A DNA stretch of 64,000 bases from Epiperipatus broadwayi (taxonomy: Eukaryota; Onychophora; Udeonychophora; Euonychophora; Peripatidae), in the NCBI GenBank assembly GCA_028023455.1, contig JAQFVV010006200.1, positions 1,497,238 to 1,561,237 of the forward strand. Reading direction: 5' to 3'. Position numbers and translations under genes: made by a program. The notes under the pieces are model-generated. The model was given only the letters and a program-made list of their open reading frames with translations. It was not told the origin of the DNA and made no database searches. Of the stretch, positions 1 to 11,504 are shown piece by piece. Each line of letters opens with the position of its first letter. Position 1 is the first letter of the stretch.

Positions 1-1620
1 ATGAAAATGTAATAATTTTTTTAACAAAACAAAAACAGACTATGTAAATTTACAAAGGCAACACCATTATTTATCAAATAGTCAAAGTTTACTATTTTTA
101 CTAATCATCCATTAAACTTATTAACAAAAAGAAGGTTTTGGCAACAAGTTTTCTCAACTTTTTAAATCTAAAGTTGAACCATAAATACTAATAAAACAAT
201 CCTGATATCATTATGCAAACCAATGTAAGTAACATTATTAACCTTCCATTGATATGTCAAAATCATGTGAATAGAAATATTACTACATTAAAGGTTGCAG
301 CAAATCCTGCAACATGCATTCTGTTCATAACTTCTTTTGAAATACATACTTCATTAAGAGAAAGTATATCAATTTTAAACTATGATATTGAACAATATTT
401 GAATTTTTATCTTACATCAAATAAAGTTTACATAGTCTATGTACTTATGTTAAAACCTTTAGTAATATCATCATTTTCTTTACCATCTTCGCTCTTACTG
501 ATATTACAAAAAATTTTATTGCTTAAATGAGCAAACTGTCAAGCATGATGACATCAGTCCTATCTTTCTAGATTGTTCAGCATTTATGAAAACCAGTTGT
601 CCTTGAAAGAAAAATGTAAGCATAAAATTACTTTCTAAGTGAATCTTCTGTCTCAAATCCATTGTGAGTATCTCATTATTGATTTTAATGCTTCATATAA
701 AGAATTTCAGTCTTCTAAATCTTTGCCATCACTACTACAGGTTTTGCACAAGTTCTATATATTAACCATAACTTTCAAACTATATCTTTAAAAGAAAGAT
801 AAATGAAGTATCAAAGTTTATTTCTGAATGTTTAAGATTCTTGCTGCTTTACAGGCTATTAAAAACAATAAACTTTGCCAGCCATTAAACAATATAATTA
901 ATATAATTGTGATGAAGAATGATTCTCAGTTAATTTCTAAATGTAATTAAGAAATATATTTTTATATTTGGTTCTTGTAATGAAATTAATAGAGAAATAT
1001 GTGAACAAACACTTCTACAGAATAGTTTGCAAGTATAGTCATCATAATTTTAAAAAACAAGGCACTACTTTTTACTTTTAAATTGACAATCATATGGAAT
1101 TACTGTAAAATCTACTGTTGGAGCATGAATATTAATAAAATGAGAGCACCGCCGATGTCATCAGTTTTCAAACCCACTATTAACATTTTAGATTGTCCCA
1201 GCAATCTTCCTCAGAACTAGAACAAACACAATACAAATATACAACTGAAAATTAAAAAAATAGAATCTACTAAACTAGATCTTATTCACACGGTTTTTTA
1301 TATAAACAGTCAAAACAATCATCTCATAGATTCATAAGTCCGTATAAATATATTTCAAACTCTTAATTACATAAACAATTTTTTTCTTTTTTTGGTATGT
1401 AAATGGTTATGAGTATATAAATTTTGTAAATCTTCTCACTCTAGAAAAGTACTAATGAAGATGGATTTGATGGACTGTACATCTTTAGTGATCATGAACA
1501 AGGCAATACAATCAATGATAAACCAATTGAAATGAATTAGAGCAAGAATTTCATTTGGCAAATGATTATACATATCATCATCAACAACATCATGTTCAAC
1601 CATTATTGATTATATGCATC
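1..1620. other. AT-rich DNA with no gene seen
   Basis: Both strands carry only short chance reading frames with AT-driven composition (Ile, Asn, Leu, Lys rich) and no recognisable domain. A short imperfect duplication of an ATCATCATTATCA-type motif lies near 1575-1660. No repeat family shared with the rest of the window was seen. Confidence 0.6.
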
Positions 1621-1629
1621 ATCATTATC

Positions 1630-2102
1630 AGTATCATGTTCACCAATTATTGATTCATTGCATAATGATGATCTCTCCGAGTTTAATCCAATTTGTTTGG
1701 TCTCTACCTCCTCTTTTTCACACCACAACAGTAAATTTCCTTATTTCATCCATCCATCTCATATATGATCTCTTTCTAGGTCTTTTACAATCTCTTGGAA
1801 TCCATTAACATTCTAAATATCCATATTTTATATTTTTTTCTATAATTATGTTTATCTCAGATCCACTTCAATCTCTTTCTACTTTCTATGATGTCAGTAA
1901 TACTTGTTTGTTCTCTCACCCACACATTTTGTTTTTGATTCCTTTTTGTTATTCCTAATATACATCTCTCTATATTTTGTTTAATAATCTGAAGTCTCCT
2001 GCCTCTTCCAAATGGCAAAGGATCCAGTAAAATTGATCTAAAATGCATTGTCTTATAAAATATGGTTATGTTACCATTCCAGGAAGGTGTTAAAAAGTAC
2101 AT
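1630..2102 (-). pseudogene. C-terminal relic of a non-LTR retrotransposon reverse transcriptase
   Basis: On the minus strand an 81-residue open stretch (2102 down to 1857) contains ERCILGITKRNQ, then a basic stretch and ITDIIESRKRLKW. This order matches the region C-terminal to the RT domain in many APE-type LINEs, where a conserved RxxLGI..R motif precedes a T.I.DII...KLKW block. Past the stop near 1855 the similarity continues in broken frames to about 1630, with a TNWIKLGEI-like tail resembling the W..L.E end of such proteins. No catalytic motif remains, so it is a 5'-truncated dead copy. The family assignment rests on motif order recalled from known LINEs, not on a search. Confidence 0.6.
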
Positions 2103-3260
2103 TACACATACAATCAGGATGACTCACCTTCCAAACATGATCTTATGAATGTAGATCCATATTTCAAATCAGAATCAATAATGGAAATCAAATAACATTC
2201 TCAATCTTCATTAAATTAAACTTCTCATTTTGCTCAATATAAGATTTGGAAAATGTCAACTTCTAATTTTCAGTTAGTACTTAAATAACACTATTGTTTA
2301 CTTTATTTAAAAGTTATTATTATATATATTTAAAATATCATATTTCTACTTATATATTTCAAAATTCTCACTGAGATATATATTACCTCAGTATAACAAA
2401 ATGTGAACAGTCCGTTTCAATTACAGACAATGCCAGAATTTTGATGTAGAAAATATAACTAAAATATAGCAAGAGACGAATGGAATGTAATTTAATATTT
2501 TCTTTCACAGCAATTATTAAAGAAAAAAATGTTTTTATCCAGATATGATTTATTTTTATAATATTATCTTTTTCGTATATTAATATGGTCTTCCTTTCGT
2601 GATGTTTACATTTGAACCACTTATGATGAGCCAGGTCTTAACGCTTACTTTTATTTTCTAGCGACGGCAACAAAAATTCAAGTCTTGTATATACAAACAA
2701 CTAATATAAAATATAAATAAATCAATATTTGATTAAATAAAAAAGACAGCAAATATTATTTTTAGTGAGAAAAATATTAAATACATATCTATCGCAAAGT
2801 TCGGACAAAACATTCTTTTATATAGATAAAACACGGTTTTAGATCATCTTTTTAAAGGGTGATCTAATTTAATCAGGTTTCAGTGAAACATGAATTAAAT
2901 TCTAATTACACCAAAACAAAGATTAAAAATAGCAGTTTAAATTAGATCTTTACAGTAATATATAATCAAATGATTAGTTTGCTCGGAAGGGTATGTGGTG
3001 CTCAAGCACTAAAAGTAACAAATTGAGCTTCTGTTGCTTTATAACTACATTTAATTGCACTTAGTGCAGTTGTCAAATTTTACATTGAAAAGGAGTGGCA
3101 TAATTTCAAATCTGGGTCCCAAAACATTATCTTCTAGGTGACTTTAGCTCTTCACGTTTTATATTTTTAATTCCGGTAATGGTAGTTTCAAGATCGAAGC
3201 TTTAGTGTCGAGATTCCCAACTTTTTTGGTTTCTGTATCCTATTATCTTTTAAAATTAAG
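2103..3260. other. AT-rich DNA with no gene seen
   Basis: No coding stretch, tRNA-like box or repeat shared with other parts of the window was recognised. Confidence 0.5.
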
Positions 3261-3261
3261 A

Positions 3262-3425
3262 GTGTGCTAATAACTCTAAACAAGCTTTTTTTTTTTTTTA
3301 TTTATGATAAATGCTACTACAAGAGAAGGCATTCAAATCATTTTTATCTTGGATTGTTCTCATCCCCAGACCGGTTTCGACCTATGGGTCTCTTCAGTGA
3401 GGAGTTGGGACATTAGATCTAAAAA
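3262..3425 (-). mobile_element. Penelope-type element end carrying a hammerhead ribozyme
   Basis: A fragment whose minus strand contains a full hammerhead (separate entry). The flank holds AATAACTCTAAACAAGC (about 3269-3288), resembling the flank of the hammerhead copies near 59.4 and 59.8 kb, and an ATTAGATCT motif follows the ribozyme at about 3412-3420. Known biology: Penelope-like elements carry hammerheads in their terminal repeats. No coding part is attached here, so this is a solo end. Confidence 0.6.
3363..3403 (-). ncRNA. Hammerhead ribozyme, intact core (Penelope type)
   Basis: Read on the minus strand: helix I strand UCCUCA, core CUGAAGA, helix II GACC-CAUA-GGUC, core GAAA, helix III CCGG, cleavage triplet GUC, helix I return UGGGGA. 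Helix II is a perfect 4-bp stem with a 4-nt loop. Helix I pairs 6 of 6 with one G-U. With A15.1 and U16.1 included, helix III reads ACCGGU, a self-complementary 6-mer too short for a comfortable hairpin loop. That is the minimal form which, in known Penelope and animal retrozyme hammerheads, is thought to act as a dimer. Every invariant core base is present. Confidence 0.88.
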
Positions 3426-4470
3426 ACCAACTCAAGCAAAGCATTTTACATATTTGTAATTGCAAGCTATATATAAGTCATGTGACATCTGACTTGTTAT
3501 TATTCCTATTATCTTTTAGTAAATTATATGGTTCTCCCTATTTATTATAATAAGAAATAAGCAGATTTAAGATGTCCCATGCACTATATCATGTGCATGC
3601 ACATGAGGTGCAGAACCCATAGAGGTGAGTCTTGAAGGGGAGCTAGTAAGACAATTATTTCACTAGCTATTTTGAATCTTAATTAACTGGCATTTTAAGT
3701 TGTTGGACTCTATAGTAAAAAAAGTCTATGCAACCTCACTGAGTCTGCGTCCAAAAAAGACAGCAGAAATATTACTGGTGTGACTGACAAATAATACCAA
3801 CATGGAATATTCTGAAAATGTTGATGTTAATATACTTATTTACCAGCTGTTTACTGCACCCCATGGACAAGCTTCCTAACCCCCCTGGGAGTACAGGTAA
3901 CCCAAGTTTGTAACTCCTGTTCCAATATCTTGAAGTTGAATTATTATTATTATTCATCGAAGTTGTATTGCTGGCAGTTCTAATTTTTTCTTAGCCAATT
4001 AAATTTCTTCTCATTTGCATATCCGTTTTTAAAAAATAAAAATGTAAAAAAAATGCATTCATCTTATCGTATTCTATAAATTAATTTAAAGGAAATTAAA
4101 TAAATCCTTCAATTAAACCAAAATAATCTTTAGGATTATTTAAAGAGAAAAAACTAATAATAATTTGTTTTTTTAATGCTATTGGTTTTCACTTTTAGGT
4201 TAAGCACAGTTTATTTAACTTTGTGTTTGGAAACAGAGCAAAACCAATATGTGAGAAAAAATACAATAAGGCAAAGAAAAGAAATGGAATTATATATGGT
4301 CATGTGATCTATGAATTGATCTATGACTTTTATTTTGACTATTTATGGAATTATATAATCTCATTATTCAATTAATTTGTATGCAAGTGTCACATATACA
4401 AAGTACTAACTGTGGTAATCAAGTCATCTGGAAGAAGATAGAGAATTTTTTCCTAGTTCTACAAAGCTAT
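3426..4470. other. No gene seen
   Basis: Somewhat more balanced composition around 3560-3960, but frames on both strands are short and unrecognised. The 61-residue minus frame at 3772-3957 begins with a low-complexity Asn run from ATT repeats and has no domain. Confidence 0.45.
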
Positions 4471-4477
4471 TTATATT

Positions 4478-4965
4478 TTGTACCAAACTATTAGGTTACA
4501 ATATATATATAAAATCAAAAGAATTATCATTAACAATCAAACTGTTGACTTTAATTTACTAATAAATACCAGTGCATTGTTAGAAAAGTGTTATTTAAGG
4601 ACCTTCATAAAAATTTTAAAATGCAAAAGCAATCAGCATGTTTTTAGACTTGCTGAAGTTGATACTATAGAATCCAGTATAGTAAAATCACACCTTTGTT
4701 AAATTGGACATATAAAAGAAGCAAACACTAAAGGATTTTGTAAATGGATGTCCTGTGATAAATGTGAACATAGTTTTTGTGGCAGAGATAGATCCTGTTT
4801 ACATTATGTACATTCTAAATAAGTACAATGATGACTATTTTCATTGGCAAGATATGGCAGATGATAGAATACATCATAGAGCTATAATTAGATGTGGTGA
4901 TTGGATTATTTCAGAAAATTTTTTGCAGAATATGTTAAATGACATCATTGCAATATTTTGAATGT
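4478..4965 (+). pseudogene. Retropepsin-like relic of an LTR retroelement
   Basis: Two open frames separated by a short frame-broken stretch (4478-4702 and 4755-4961) read together like a Ty3-type aspartic protease. The first has IINNQTVDFNLLINTSAL, where the family has a turn ending in the catalytic D-T-G-A; here the position reads INTSA, so the catalytic Asp is lost. The second starts VNIVFVAEIDPVYIMYIL, resembling the hydrophobic strand that precedes the conserved I-x-G-x-D/N segment, again degraded. No RT or integrase follows. A related, more decayed copy lies about 830 bp downstream. Alternative: chance similarity in AT-rich sequence. Confidence 0.35.
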
Positions 4966-5321
4966 AGAAAATAATTGACTAGCATGTTTTATATGTGGAC
5001 ATATTTGTGGTCACAGATTTTTAAAGACATTACAAAAGTCATTTCTAAAATAATTTTTCTTTCTGGAATTGAAGTGGTCATACTTATTTACAAGTGACTA
5101 ATGATGATGATGATTTGAAGGCACTGCTATTATTTTGAATTAAAAAGATTGATAACTTATAATTATGACTATTTGATCAATATTACCATCTTCAAGTTTA
5201 AAACATTGATGATATCTCATGCATATTCATCTTAGATACGTTTTTATTCATATCATAGATTAGGGACAGGGAACGTGTCTATTGCAAAAGTCAGTCATCA
5301 TGGTAACATCATTGGTTGTGA

Positions 5322-5700
5322 TATGTACATATAAAATCAGACAATTCATCATGATCAACAAACTATTGGATTCAATTTATTAAATAAGTACCAGAAAAAA
5401 AAAACATTGTTTTATTGCACCCAATTCAAAGATAACCTTTTGCTCATATTTATGTACTGACACTTATTTAGAAACTTGTCAATTGTTTTCTAAACTTCAG
5501 GCAATTGAATTTTTCACAGCACTAATGTAAATAGTATGAAAAGTGTATAAAGCACTGACTACTGAAAGTTGTCCTTCAAGTACCAGTTATCCAGTAGTTG
5601 GAAGAAAAAATCTATTTGCTCATCACCTTAGTGGCATTGGTTAATAAAACACACTTAGGAGATTCTAATGTTAGTGAGGTCACTGCTATTATTTAGCACT
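5322..5700 (+). pseudogene. Second, more decayed copy of the protease-like repeat
   Basis: ATATAAAATCAGACAATTCA at about 5329 aligns with ATATAAAATCAAAAGAATTA at about 4507, and the match continues through the AACAAACTATTGGA and AATAAGTACCAG blocks. This shows common origin with the 4.5-kb piece at nucleotide level. No frame is open for more than a few dozen codons. Confidence 0.35.
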
Positions 5701-7254
5701 AGATTAAATGAAAGCTAGATATGTTATGTAATTCGTTATTTTAGTAGAATGTTTATTCTTTAATGTTTAAAAACTGACTTTTTGATTCTATATCATTTAT
5801 CATTTTCTACTCAGTCAGTTAAATAAAAATACTGCAATTATTTTTTTCAAATATAATTACTAACGATAACGTTAATTCTCTCACATAATAAATATGTATA
5901 ATTTTTACTAACTAGATAAGATAGCAAAAAATTTCAAATTTTTACTTACTAAAATTGCAAACAATTAATCAATAAAATTGGCTTTGGTTTATATTATTGT
6001 AAAAGGTATTTAACGTGCTGGAATCTTTTTGAGTTTATATGAAATTAGATTCACCCAGTAGCCTACACATATGTTGCCGTAATATAGATACCCCAGATAA
6101 CACTAAACAAACTTTAACAATGATTTGAACATATAAAATGTTATATGTAAGGTATACATACTATACTGATTTCAATTTTATTGTCCCAAAATATTATTTG
6201 GAATCAATAAATCTACTTTTCAGGAAATTATTTGACATAAAAATCCAGGTAGTATAATAACTAATACTGAGGTGTATTTAAGATAAATCAATATATTCAG
6301 ATTTTCTATTGGCACAATATTTTTTCTATTTGTTGAAGACATACAATTTGGATTTAATGATTTGACATTATATTTAGTGATAAAAATATATAAAATGTGT
6401 GTATATATTATATCAAAATAAATATTGCTGATGATTATGGTCACACATTGCTATGGCATTTTGTACTGGATTGAATGAATACACTGAGAGAAATAATAAG
6501 TGAATACCTATAAAAGATGACATATATTACAATATCAATGTGTAACTGATGAAGACATGCTGATATCTTTCTTCTTATGGTAGTAAAAAAAAAAATTTCA
6601 TTCATCCAGCACAACATTGATTAATAAGTAGATCATTGGTTGAACTATCCATCGTCATCAATTTATATATTTTGATTACTCAAAATATGATCTCAATAAA
6701 GTAGTATTGATGAAGTTTCTATATTTCCTAGCAATAATCATTTACTTATTTCTCTAGACTGATTATAAAAACATACTGTTTATTGCAAATCAGTTTTATT
6801 TATTTTGAAGGTAAGAATACTTCTATACATTTAGCACCATATTCAGATTGAAGAATTTATTTGCTTATCTTTATTGTTCCTTTAATCTTCATTTTCTTCT
6901 ATCAAATTACCTAAGATCTAAAATAATTTTGGAGCACCTGAAAACTCTTTTTGTACATCAGATGACCCACAATCACACACACACACACATATATATATAT
7001 ATGCAGCCAGGTTAGGAACAGAATAAAATATGAATATAACTATTATAATAAACTAATAGATTTACTAGCACAGTTTCAAACTGTAATTAACAAGCAATCA
7101 AACCTTTAAACATAGCACTGTTATATTCCATCAACATTGTTTTTGTTGAAAGTTAGGAAACTCTCAATCCAAGGTCATAACTACTATTATTAAATTTTTA
7201 CATAAAATTATAATAAATTAGCAAAAAAAATTAAATCATCATTATATAACATAA
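5700..7254. repeat. AT-rich DNA with a CA/TA microsatellite at about 6974-7002
   Basis: An (AC)n run followed directly by an (AT)n run. Elsewhere in this stretch only short AT-driven frames are seen. Confidence 0.6.
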
Positions 7255-7508
7255 TAAACATCACATGACCACCACCTCTTATGCTTGTGTATAACTGTTG
7301 TTAAAACAGGCAAAACTCACTATCCATATTGCCACACACAGCAAGCTAGAGTAATCAATGGATGCCAAAAGGCTTGTGCATAAAATCCCCATCTAGTGCC
7401 TACTCATCCAATATCCCCAGACTAATTTCTGGTTTGTGGCCTTCATCAGTGATTACTCTAGCTTGCTGTGTGTGGCAATACGTATAGTGAGTTTTGCCTG
7501 TTTTAACA
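7255..7508 (-). mobile_element. Foldback Penelope-type hammerhead element
   Basis: Arms at about 7302-7358 and 7451-7506 are inverted copies (GGCAAAACTCACTAT ... ATAGTGAGTTTTGCC; CACACAGCAAGCTAGAGTAATC and its complement). Between them, on the minus strand, lies a hammerhead core (7414-7449): CUGAUGA, helix II GGC/GCC, GAAA, then UUAG-UC and UGGGGA. The 5' helix I strand is lost because the inverted arm joins directly upstream of CUGAUGA, so this copy should not self-cleave. The left end has the TCACATGA-type terminus shared by the copies at 23.7, 33.0 and 40.9 kb. Confidence 0.7.
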
Positions 7509-7716
7509 TTATATAACATGTAAGCACAAATCTTTGTCATAATTTATTATTTTATTTAGCCATCCTTTATATGAAACACCAAAAAAAATCTTCAAAAATA
7601 TATACCATATCGCCACAAAGCACAAAAATCACTTGTTAATTATAATATATTGTTAATGAGGAGAGAATATATTATAAAGAGAAAAAAATAATAATAAAAG
7701 TTTATATATTATTTCT

Positions 7717-7940
7717 TCAATTACTGCTAGCATTCTGAAAACCTTTTTGAGTTATGTTTATGGAAGATTTTAATAAGTAAAATTTCAACTGATCTCTTAC
7801 AAGTATTTCCCTGTTTAATATCACCCTTTGGGTATCACCTTTCCTGCATGCATGGTACAGTTTGGTACAAATTCGAGAAACAAATTTCTGACGGTATTCA
7901 GAGTAACTTTCTCTTTGCAAGATATATCATACAACTGTGA
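7717..7940 (-). pseudogene. Ty3-like Gag fragment
   Basis: The minus-strand 67-residue frame has the pattern of the C-terminal half of a Ty3-type Gag capsid: an RES-SEY-QKF helix, then a second helix, then RDQLKFYLL followed by an ITQKGFQNA segment. In family members this is Q..ES..EY, LxxxAYP, RDQF..GL and a final L.eA. No zinc knuckle or protease is attached. Upstream (to about 7940) a QLYDIS stretch in another frame could be the preceding helix. The frame is short and the motif partial, so this is tentative. Confidence 0.35.
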
Positions 7941-10900
7941 AAATTCCTCGAGGCATCAGTTTTTTTGATGGCAATCATCCTATATTCATGATCTTGCTGA
8001 ATTTAATTTCTTATAAGTTTAATTTCTTTACTGCATCAATTTTAAATCATTAATTTTGCTAAATTTGGGTTTATCTAGAGTCCTTTTTAGATAGATGAGC
8101 TATTGACTCAAAGATACAGACAGTAGTTAGCTATATGACATCTTTAGGTTTTATATCCAATACTCCATCAATAACTACATTTCCAGTTAGTATATGGAGA
8201 CTCAGCTAAAGTTAGCACTTATAATACATCTTTATAAAATATACCCATAGTGAATAACTTTGTCATAGTGGTAACTGAAAATAATAATGCTGTCTTATCT
8301 CAGTCACATCAATAAACTTAATATTAGCTTTCTTCTTGTGGCTACTTCTACTAGTTTTTCAGAGGAAATTATACTTATTGGTTTTAAAATACCAGGCACT
8401 CCATTGTGACAAAACACTGACATCTCATTTTAACTTCGTGATTCCATTTCAACTGATGTCAACTAGCTCAACTAACACTAATGTTATTTTATACTACTCC
8501 TATACAAGAATCTGTGCTGGTCTGAACAACGCTACATGTTTTCTTTAAAATATGTTAATTTGTTTGCAATAATATGTCGTTTTTTTAATCAGCCTTTCTT
8601 AATCACTAATTTAAAATTTACAAATTGGATATAAAAAATAATTTAACTTGAAATTACCCCTTTTTAAACTTCAAATTTATAATATTTGCTGCTTATAATA
8701 TTGAAATTTAAATATTAAAAAAAATCGATATTTACAAAATAAATTCCCCCTCCTCCCCTTTTTTTTATTTAAAAAAATCATTTCATAGTGTCTAAAACTC
8801 ATTAATTATTTAAGCTGTATTAAAATTATTTTATAGCTAGATAATAAATAAATAATGATATAACAACTCTAACATGTAACAATCATAGCATTATAAAGTG
8901 TTCACAATAGTTTACTTAAAGCAAAAATTAAACTATATATTTTTTTAGATGGCTTGGCAGAAAGGTTTAACTAAACATTTAGCATCTGTTTTCAAACTCA
9001 AATCTTTATATAAGTTGGTCTAAATTTTTTAATTAAGATAGCTTCTTTAATTTTTTTATCCCTTTTATTATTAGTATAATGAATCATCTCTATGTTAATT
9101 TTTTCAAATTGTTGCACTGTTTCTAATGAATGTAAATAAAAAAGTGACCTTTTTATCAGATTTGTTTTAGATGGATTGTTTATAAATTGAATTCTTTGTT
9201 ACACGTACATAATTTTTGATATTGTTTGCTTGACATGTTTTACATTCGTTTTTATATATTTCATTTGTACAATTTTATATATTATTAATATATTTATGGT
9301 CTAATATATTAAATATATTCTTTCTTTTTTATTCATTATTTTAATTTTTATTATATCAGATAAATATTTAATGTTATTAATAATTTTATTTATCTTTTAT
9401 TATATTGTTATTATAAGTTTTTTATCGATATATTTATTTTTGATGCATTTATCCTTTTTATTATTATTTTCTTTGCAAATATTAAATCTTTCTTCTAAAG
9501 TTTTATGTTTACTTTTATAACTTCATTGAATAATCATTATTTTCAGTTTCTTAACTATTAACTCTTTCTTATACTAGAGATAATTTATAGTTTTATACAT
9601 TCTTGAACTTATGCTATTTATTTATATTTCTGTCCACATTTCAATTCCTATTAGTTATATTATTATCAATATCAGTTTTCTTATACATGGATACTTCTAC
9701 CATACATTTACTGTTAGTATATTATTTTATTAGCATAATAATAAAATATACCAACTTTTTTTTTTTCTGTACTAAATTTTATGTTTACATCTAATTTATT
9801 AATATCTTCTAGACAAAAATTTATTTGCCTTTGGCTTTGTTAAAAATTAATAGATAGTTATCAACATATCTTTTTTAAAAAAAAAAAAATTGGAGCATTT
9901 TCATTATTCATCATTAATGCTTGTAGTTCCTCCAAATATATATATGACTTGATTTCCTTACTATTACTAATATATATATATTGTACCCTGCACTATATAA
10001 TCTGACCTAAAGACTCTCTGGCTAACTATCGTTAAATATAATAAACTATAATCGAATTAGGTAAACGATGACTATTAAAAATAAACATTATTATAACTAA
10101 CTCAAAATGCCTTTCTGATGTATATTATCTAACAAATTAATATTTCATAATAACTAAATATAATAAACTAACCAAGTTAAAATATAATAATAATAATAAT
10201 TAATTAGGGTTCAAATTAAATACTCAGCTCATTTATTATACTACCAATTTAAATTACAACTAGCTCATTAATTACAATTAAAATATAGTTTGATTTTAAA
10301 TGCTAATCAAATTATGAAACTCTTCACATGGGTGCAGTGGTATTGAGGATATATTCTGAAGGACATACTCCTAATGGCATAAGAATATTACTCCTACTCA
10401 ATTTCCATAACAAGACTGCCTCGTAATTTTCACATATCTTAAAACACACAAGGAATAATCCTAACTTACAACTTATCAAATTTATTATAAAAACAATAAA
10501 TTAATTACTATTCTTCTATAAAATAATATTTAAAATATAATATTAACTAAAATTTCTATCCACCCTCATTTCATACAACTCTATAATTATTTAACATCTC
10601 AGGTTCATTTTCTAATAATAATAAGAAGCACATTAATACCCTGTAGTTAAATATAATGAGGGATTTTATATATATTTAACTACTCTCACAAAACAACAAC
10701 AAACAACTAGAATATTTTAACTATTCTTTTTTTTTTTAAAAAATCATACATTTATTTGATTATTAAAACTCTTCAATAAACATAAATAAAATCATAAATT
10801 CTTATAAAATTTCATATAATCTTTTATTTCTTATGTGGCATTCACAGAATATATTATATTCTTAATATAATTGCAATATTATAATATTTAAAATTGGTAT

Positions 10901-11504
10901 TAAATAATGTTCATAGTCACCAATAATTATATCTTCTATAATCATAGCAAGCATAATAATATATTTTTATTAATCATGTGCAATAATAATGTTCCAAATA
11001 ATCTTTGCAAATCATGTGTGTGGCTACAAAGAATCAAAGAACAACACACTGGAACAAATCAAACTCTTAAGACAGTATGAGTTTAAAAAACATTGTCAAA
11101 TTTTATTATAATTTAACAATACTATACTCACAACACTAATTTTATAAACTTAAAAATATTTACAATGTAAAATAACATAAAAAATTAATTAAATTGGAAT
11201 ATTTACATAAGGAAAACATGATAAAATAAACAAACACTGAATAGCCTTCCCACTATTTACTGTGGAAAATAAAAGTATACAGTACATTATAATAATAATA
11301 ATCTATTATTATCATCAAGACAACAACATTCTATTATCACCATGATAATAAGACAATGACAATAAATAAATATGATTTATTAAATTAATATTATGCTTCA
11401 TGTTGTTTAAAATAATTATAATTATGTAATACTTATTACTATAAAATTTAAATTAAAGTAAACACTTATCTAAAACTTAGTATATACTATAATATTAAAA
11501 GAAA
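7941..11504. other. Long AT-rich stretch with no gene seen
   Basis: About 3.6 kb of very AT-rich sequence. Between 9040 and 9800 the plus strand is markedly T-rich. Short homopolymers and TA runs occur (about 9970-9980). A slightly less AT-rich patch at 10320-10450 has no open frame of note. Confidence 0.55.

Noticed and set aside
213-530. 105-residue plus-strand frame
   Set aside because: No domain, hydrophobic AT-driven composition, no splice or promoter context. It looks like a chance frame.
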